From Trametes villosa (Eukaryota; Basidiomycota; Agaricomycetes; Polyporales; Polyporaceae): a stretch of 64,000 nt of DNA. The translations under genes and the position numbers were made by a program. Of this stretch, positions 58,240 to 64,000 are shown piece by piece (the first letter of the stretch is position 1; the number at the start of each line of letters is the position of its first letter). The stretch lies in contig PUDQ02000102.1 of the NCBI GenBank assembly GCA_002964805.2, positions 248,001-312,000 on the forward strand, in the 5' to 3' direction. The notes under the pieces were generated by a model. It was not told where the DNA came from, did no database searches, and saw only the letters and a program-made list of their open reading frames with translations.

Positions 58240-59661
58240 ATGGCTTCCCCAGACCGCCCGCACTACATCCCTCTACCCCCGCCTCTGCGTTCGGCGATGA
58301 AGCATTCATCATCACGGCCAAGCACGCCCAATACAGCGCCATCCTCGTCCCCGAACCTGCGTGGGTCTCCACTGTCGCCGCCATTAACCGGGGTCCCACT
58401 TGCCTCTCCTGCCCTCTCCGCCTCCACACTCCCACCGATCTCTGGGTCCACATCCGCCTTCCAGTCGCCTTATTCGCAACTCATCCCCGCGAGCTCGAAC
58501 GCATCCTCCACGGCCGTAACAATGGGCTCCCCCAATACGCCCGCATCCCCGCTCATAGCCGCTCAGGGCTACACCCCCAAGGTCTCCTTCGACACGCTCG
58601 AGAACCCGGTGGCAAGCATGTTCTCGTATACCCTTCACGTGCAGAGCGAGGGGTACGTACGACTCCGGAGCACGCGCGTCTTCCTCTGCGCATCGAGCCC
58701 GGACGAGAGCGGGCGGCAGGCGCTCGACTGGTGCCTCGAGAGCCTCGTGCAGGACGGCGATGAGCTCGTCGTCTTCCGCGGCGTCGACCCCGACGACTTC
58801 GGTAAGCGTTCCGCCCGGCCCTATCTTCCCGCGTGCGCGTTCCGGGCTCATTCCGATTGCAGCGGATAACGACCACGACCAGTACCGCGAGGACGCGCGC
58901 GGGCTGCTGCACCAGATACAGGAGAAGGGCGTCGAGTACGACCCGGAGCGCAAGCTGTCGATCATCGTCGAGTACATCGCGGGCAAGGTGACGCAGACGA
59001 TCGATCGCTTGATCGCGCTGTATCGTCCGGACTCTGTCGTGGTGGGCACGCGCGGCCAGCGGAGCGTCATGCAGGCGTGGGCTGGCGCCTTCGGCGCACC
59101 CGGGGTTGGAAGCGTGTCTAAGTATGTACTGTTAGGTTTTCTTTGCGGAGGAGTACGCTTACACTGGTGGACAGGTACTGTTTGAGCCACTCGCCTGTCC
59201 CGGTCATCGTCGTCCGCCCAGAGAGCAAGGTCCGCAAGACCATGGCGAAACGGCGAGCGAATCCGAAACGCGGCCAGCACTTTGACGAGTACGTCCGCCC
59301 ACCCAGTGCCCTGTGGCATCGACTGGGTACATCTAGCGATGACGGAACGGCTGATGTACTCCTTCCAGGCTCACGAAGACGAAGACGAACAACGGCTCGC
59401 TGTCCGTCCCTATGTTCTCGACGCTCACACGATAATACCGAGGAGAGGCTCCCTGAGGATGCGATCGCTCTCTACCACTTCGCGCGTCAAGGCTTTGGGA
59501 CAACGGTCCCGCTCACCTTCGATCAAACATTACTTTTCAACGCATCTTTCATATACTCTGCTCTATGCTTCCAGAGGGGCTCGGACTTCTCTGCCATTAA
59601 TCACTTGATTCGTAGTTGGGGAATGGGGTATCGAACGGACATCATCTCCTGTAGAAAATAA
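58240..59661 (+). CDS. Universal-stress-protein (USP) domain protein
   Basis: Exons 58240-58801, 58863-59121 and 59175 onward. The first 145 residues are Ser/Pro/Thr-rich. A USP fold follows: STRVFLCASSPDESGRQALD, a middle helix region EYDPERKLSIIVEYIAGKVT, then the nucleotide-loop region SVVVGTRGQRSVMQAW and a closing strand VPVIVVRPESK. Fungal USP proteins of this build bind ATP or act in stress responses. The KRRANPKRG stretch after the domain is basic. The 3' end is uncertain: the frame stays open to a stop at 59661 (435 residues in total). An in-frame 48-nt intron may lie at 59291-59338, and the true protein may end earlier by another splice. Confidence 0.75.
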
Positions 59662-60164
59662 ACCAATATGTACTACTTTCCTGCATGCACGTCGACTCGT
59701 CAACATGACCCACAAGGTCAAAGAACATGCCGTTCGCGCCCCTGCCACCCTTGTACTTGATTGAGTGGCACTAGACACTTTTTGTTTGCGATATAGACCG
59801 GTGGTGTAATGCAATTAATAAGCTGGAGCCGTACAGATCGGGGAGGTTTGGTGGAGCAACGGAGCGTTCGCACCCAGCGCGTGTGCGAGTAAAGCCGCAT
59901 GAAGCGCCCATCGCCAGCCAACGACGGCGCAGAATTTCGCCCGTCACTGTGCTACGGGCCCTTTGGAGCGTTTGGAGCAGATCTCGCCAACACCCACTCG
60001 ATGCAGCCATCAGCCCCACGCAATCCGGTTCAGTATCGCAAACAAAAAGTGTCTACTGGCAGAACGCGCTGGATGGTGCGGAATGTCGTCGAACGCAGCG
60101 AGGGTGAATCCGCCCAATTCCTTGTCGACAAAAGGGCGCCAAAAACGCTAAGGATCATCCAAAT
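59662..60164. other. Interval holding a MITE-like element
   Basis: About 500 bases. The middle is the inverted-repeat element at 59771-60056. The right edge has the AAAAA terminator (60141-60145) of the minus-strand tRNA-Gly. Confidence 0.45.
59771..60056. mobile_element. MITE-like element with terminal inverted repeats
   Basis: A 22-base arm at 59772-59793 (TAGACACTTTTTGTTTGCGA then TA) recurs exactly in inverted orientation at 60034-60055, and similarity continues a further 8-9 bases inwards to CCGG. Immediately outside the arms is a 5-base direct repeat TGGCA (59766-59770 and 60057-60061), as left by target-site duplication. The roughly 286-base interior has no transposase. These are the marks of a non-autonomous DNA transposon. 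The superfamily is not determined. Confidence 0.5.
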
Positions 60165-60234
60165 GCATTAAGGGGGAATCGAACCCCCGGCGGGTCGATG
60201 GCAACGACCCAGGTTACCACTACCCCATTAATGC
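60165..60234 (-). tRNA. tRNA-Gly (anticodon GCC), copy 4
   Basis: The reverse complement of the tRNA-Gly at 2283-2352, identical over 70 nt. The five-T terminator corresponds to AAAAA at 60141-60145. The MITE-like element ends 108 bases beyond its 3' end. Confidence 0.93.
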
Positions 60235-60386
60235 CTTGAAATTATTACAGTACATATTTATCATCACTCATCAATTTGCTGGGAACGCCCTGCCAGGCTC
60301 TTCGCACGTTAATCCACCACTGAGCTCACAGTGGCAGCCTGACCAATTTCCTTTGCCTCCTCCTCCGACCTCGCCGACCTTCATCC

Positions 60387-62098
60387 ATGGCCGCCTCAAA
60401 ACCCTCCGCGACGGCATCCAAACCGAAGGTTGCATCTGCATCTAACGGTGCCCCAGCGCAGCGCACGCAGAGCAGCCGGAAGGGCAAGCGCGCCTGGCGG
60501 AAAAATGTCGATCTCGAGCCGGTAGAGCAGGGCCTCGAGGGACTGCGTGCAGAGGAACGTGTAACGGGGTAAGCACGCCGTCTCGTCGGCAGTCTTCGTC
60601 AAAGCTTACCGGGGAGATCTGCAGCACCTTCCTGCAGAAGAAGAAGGACGAGGACCTTTTCCAAGTCGACGTGAAAGGCGACGATGCCAGTATGTCCTCC
60701 TCCCACCGCTAGCGCCGCGCAAATAGTTTCGCTGACCCTCACAATGCGCCGCCCTCTCTTCCAGTCCGCAAAACTCTGCCCAAGTTCTCCGAGCGCGTGC
60801 TCACGTCGACGAAAATCCTGTCCGAGCGCTCCGCGGTGCCCGCCGTGTTCGCGCGCCCGACGCCGTCCGCGAAGGCGGCGGAGAAGCGCAAGGCGGTCTC
60901 GCACGAGGACAAGGGCCGGCTGCTCCGCATGGGCAAGCGGCTGCGCAAGGGCCCGTTCAACGCGTACGTCGACCCGGACCAGGTTGGCGAGGGCAGCGCG
61001 CTGCTAGAGCTGAGCGAGGCGGCGAAGAAGGCGGGGGAGTACGACGTGTGGTCGGCGGAGACACCGGAGAAGATTGACGTGAAGGTGTGTGTTCTGCTGT
61101 ACTCAAATGGGTGCATCGGTCTAACAGGGCCTTGTATTGTAGGCTCCGCAAACGGACAACCCGCGCTCGCATATCGCCCTTGCGGCCGTCCCTTCGCCTC
61201 ACGAGGGAACGTCGTACAACCCGCCTCTCACAGCGCACCAGCAGCTGCTCCGGGCGGCGCACGAGAAAGAGGAGCAGAAGATCAAGAGCTTGGAGGAGGT
61301 AGAGGCGCTGAAGGAGAAGTTGCTGAAGGCACGGGCGGCGGAGCTTATAGCATCGACGGCGGCGCAGGACATGGTCCCCGGCATGAAGCTCGATGACCTC
61401 ACGGAGGGACAGGACGAGGAGAGCGAGGGAGCAGAAGGCTCCGAGCCGCTGCCCCCCAAGAAGATGCCCGCAAGGAAGACAAAGCAGCAGAGACGGAAAG
61501 CGGAGCGTCTGCGTGCGGAGGTTAGTCATCCGCATAGTCGTATGCCCATGAGCGGGACGCTGACGGAACACCGCCGTTGTAGAAACGTGCACTCGCGGAG
61601 AAGGCGGCGCGGAAACGCATGCTCGCGACCGTGGACTCCGCAAAACTCCTACGCAAGGCCATCGCGCGCAACCTCGCGACGAGGGAGCGCCTCCGGGTGC
61701 AGAGGCAGGCGGCACTGGAGGAAAAGCTGAGGCAGGGCTTGGCGGGTCAGCGGATCGGAAGGCACGTCGTTCCGGAGGGCGCCATCGATGTGCAGCTCGG
61801 CGACGAGCTGAGCGAGAGCTTGCGTGGCCTGAAGGTCCGTTGAGTTTCGCGGGGTGATCCAACATAGTGCTAACAAACTACCGCTAGCCCGAGGGCAACC
61901 TCTTCAGGGATCGCTTCATCAATATGCAGCATCGTGCTCTCATCGAGCCGCATGCCCCAAATCCGTACGTCTTCGGTGCTGTACTGCTCAGTTCAATAAG
62001 ATCCTTACTCACGCTGCGATCCTAGTGCGAGGAAGCCGAGGCGCAAAACAAAAGAGTACGAGAAACACTCGTACAAGCGTTTCGACCGGGACTTTTAG
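60387..62098 (+). CDS. NOP53: Ribosome biogenesis protein NOP53 (PICT1/GLTSCR2 family)
   Basis: Seven exons (60387-60568, 60625-60689, 60765-61084, 61143-61520, 61583-61834, 61888-61964, 62026-62098) give 448 residues, phases closing. The family marks are SRKGKRAWRKNVDLEPVEQG near the N terminus, LFQVDVKG, YDVWSAETPEK, SYNPPLTAHQQLL, the Lys/Arg-rich middle (KTKQQRRKAERLRAEKRALA) and the end EGNLFRDRFINMQHRALIEP with HSYKRFDRDF. Nop53 acts in the nucleolus and nucleus on pre-60S particles and recruits the exosome helicase Mtr4 for processing of the ITS2 spacer of rRNA. In yeast an AIM motif near the N terminus does this. I did not confirm that motif here. Confidence 0.95.
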
Positions 62099-63856
62099 GC
62101 TGGTCGCATGTCGTTTTGTGGTCGAGCTATACCGCATCCTCGCTGCTGTTCGTATTCCATCTATCCTCATGGGTTGTTCGGTTCCCGCTCGTACCTCAAT
62201 GTATTGCTCTTTGCTTGCGGGAGATATTTGACGTCAACATCCATGCACCAGGCTCTACGACATCTCTACCTATCACCTGAGCACTGCGTGTTCCTCCACT
62301 CTGGAGATCACCGGCGATTGTGAATCGACGGCGGGATTCCGAGGAGCTGACCCAAGTACGCTGAATATTCAAGAATTCGTATACAAATGAAACAACATAT
62401 GAACCCATGAAGATACCAAGTCCCCACCGCGGCGCCTCCCAATGAAGTCCCATAGTACGGGGCCTGCATAGCCTCTTCCACCACGCTCATGGATCGTGTA
62501 GGAAGGATGAAAGGAATCGGCAATAATACGTACACGAGGGCTTCCCACCGCGAGCATCAGACCGCGAAGGTACGGCGGACGAGCGGGTGTCGAAACGCAG
62601 GCTCGTCCTGCGCATGACGCAGCCGCAGAACGTGCGTGCTTCCTCGGCCTTCCCAAGGGCTGTCCACTGTGGGACCGAGGATCACGACGAGCACACGCTG
62701 GGGCGTCCTTGCGGCCAGGGCTGGGGGGTGCTGGGCGTCGCGGGAGGTTCTGTGCATGGATTTTCGGATGGTGGCGTCGCGGGCGACAGTACCGCGTGCC
62801 ATGGACGGCCACACGGCAGAAGACGTCGACGACCACAGCGTCCGACGCTCTATGTGCCCAGGCGTGGCGCAGATGCGCACCGCAGGCACCCGGGTACTTG
62901 GGGCGATAATGAGTCCGAGGAGAATATGGTATATGGATGGCCGATAGCAGCTGTGAGCAGCGCCGCCGACTCACCATGCCACATAGCCGACGCCGTACGA
63001 GTCTGTTGCTGATGGAGCTTAATGGTATCGGGCTCCCGCGCACGGTCTGGCCGCCGGGATTTGCGTGGGGGCGCCCGAGCCGTGGACATTGTTCGAGGTT
63101 ATGGTGACTTCCAGACGAGGGGGAAGACGCGAAGCCAGCAAGACGGTACATGGGTGCCCCGCTATCTGCGATTCTGGGGTTCTGCGTTGTGACCGGAGGA
63201 TTGCATAAGAGCCAGAAGCGTCGCAGTCTCGCAGCCCGCAAGGTGTAGTTGGAGAAGCATAGATGTGGAATGATAGCCCGTGTTGCGTGCAGTTGCCTTG
63301 GAGTCGCCAGGTAATTTCCAGGGGTAGCACGAGACACTTGGAAATATTCCAAACGTCAAGCCCAACACGGTATGGAGAGTCTGCTGAATACACTAGGATA
63401 CGACGGCGAGAGTACACAACTGCCGTCATCGGAGGCATGGGCGTTGGGTATAACGTCTCGAATAGGCAATGGGCGCCACGCGAGCATGCCCGGCATTCTC
63501 CGGGTACTGTGCAGTACCACCCAGCCACCCGCCCTCCCTCTAACGGAAACATACTGCACAGCGGCGGCCCACAGCAAGTTCAAGATCAAGGTATGTCGAA
63601 ATTATGCCCGTTTACTGCTCTATTAACGTGTACTGAGTGCATTCATCGCAGGCAGCCCTCCCTTGAAGCCACCAAGAGTGAGTTTTCGCGCATACCGAAA
63701 ACCTACCGTGCGGTCCCTGAGGAGAAGCGGAACTTGGAGTGTGAAGGAGAGACTTTGGGGATGGAGGCGAGCGCGGACGGGCAGGAACGAGATTGGGACT
63801 GCACGGGAAGGTCAGGCCCACGGAATCCGTACTGACCGTACGCTTGCAGCTCAGCA
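62099..63856. other. Interval between NOP53 and eL34
   Basis: About 1.75 kb. A 327-codon minus-strand frame (62369-63352) and several shorter ones have no domain I recognise, and composition differs from the confirmed genes. The right end contains the promoter and probably a 5'UTR intron of the eL34 gene (TTGCAG just before CTCAGCA-ATG). A multi-exon minus-strand gene cannot be excluded. Confidence 0.4.
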
Positions 63857-64000
63857 ATGGCCCAACGCGTCACTCTCCGCAAGCGCAACCCCTACAACAC
63901 CACTTCCAACCGCCGTCGGGTTGTGAAGACGCCGGGTGGCAAGCTTGTCTACCACCACATCAAAAAGCTCGCCACCTCGCCCAAGTGCGGTGACTGCGGT
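63857..64000 (+). CDS. RPL34: 60S ribosomal protein eL34 (partial, runs off the window)
   Basis: 48 codons from ATG at 63857 to the window edge. MAQRVTLRKRNPYNTTSNRR, then VVKTPGGKLVYHHIKK and PKCGDCG match the highly conserved start of eL34. The Cys-x2-Cys at the end is the first half of its zinc site. It is a structural component of the large ribosomal subunit. The 3' part lies beyond the window. The preceding TTGCAG suggests a 5'UTR intron. Confidence 0.93.
   Translation, partial: MAQRVTLRKRNPYNTTSNRRRVVKTPGGKLVYHHIKKLATSPKCGDCG

Noticed and set aside
62369..63352. 327-codon minus-strand frame
   Set aside because: No family match, odd Arg/His/Pro composition, and no supporting intron signals.
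1..64000. CRISPR array, bacterial operon or phage genes
   Set aside because: None seen; introns, eukaryotic tRNA structure and gene families show nuclear fungal DNA.

Overview
The window looks like nuclear DNA of a filamentous basidiomycete, probably an Agaricomycete (mushroom or polypore type). It is GC-rich, and genes are cut by many short introns (mostly about 48-75 nt) with GT...AG ends and CTGAC/CTAAC-like branch sites. It carries a Clp1-type clamp-formation protein, a Zn2Cys6 regulator with a fungal_trans domain, a GtaA-type glutaminase, a fungal polygalacturonase, and tRNA genes with internal promoters and T-run terminators. The species cannot be named from the sequence alone. For most multi-exon genes I rebuilt the exons by hand; codon phase closes across every intron and the total length divides by three.

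Layout. 1-7.2 kb: mostly non-coding, with a tRNA-Gly(+), the clp1-like gene (-) and a second tRNA-Gly(-). 7.3-11.5 kb: a secreted, probably GPI-anchored alginate-lyase-superfamily protein (+) converging on a 14-exon polygalacturonase (-). 13.3-17.4 kb: a 1213-residue Zn2Cys6 transcription factor (-). 17.4-20.7 kb: no recognisable gene. 20.7-29.1 kb: four minus-strand genes, an NCS1 nucleobase permease, signal peptidase SEC11, a BTB-like protein and a bHLH factor. 30.3-36.8 kb: two paralogous F-box-type genes in inverted orientation on either side of GPI1 (GPI-anchor synthesis). 37.3-43.2 kb: tRNA-Ile(-), a 1066-residue FHA protein with Ki-67-like features, tRNA-Gly(+), a conserved-looking unknown gene (+) and tRNA-Ile(+). 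43.2-45.9 kb: non-coding and rich in palindromes. 45.9-56.5 kb: a membrane-anchored GtaA-type glutaminase (19 exons) and a full ABCC/MRP transporter (24 exons). 57-64 kb: a WW-domain protein (-) and a universal-stress protein (+) sharing a divergent promoter, a MITE-like element, tRNA-Gly(-), ribosome-biogenesis factor NOP53 (+), and the first 48 codons of ribosomal protein eL34 (+) at the window edge.

How the genes fit together. Most are unrelated housekeeping genes, but some themes recur. Two neighbours act on uronic-acid polysaccharides (lyase-family protein and polygalacturonase). Several serve the secretory pathway and cell surface (SEC11 removes signal peptides, GPI1 begins GPI-anchor synthesis, and there are likely GPI- and TM-anchored surface enzymes). 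Two serve ribosomes (NOP53, eL34). The most notable protein is the FHA protein at 37.6-40.9 kb: N-terminal FHA, three short TP-x-G-K/R-x-M-F/L units, CDK-type sites, a KEN box and basic repeats. This arrangement resembles vertebrate Ki-67, which is not usually expected in fungi.
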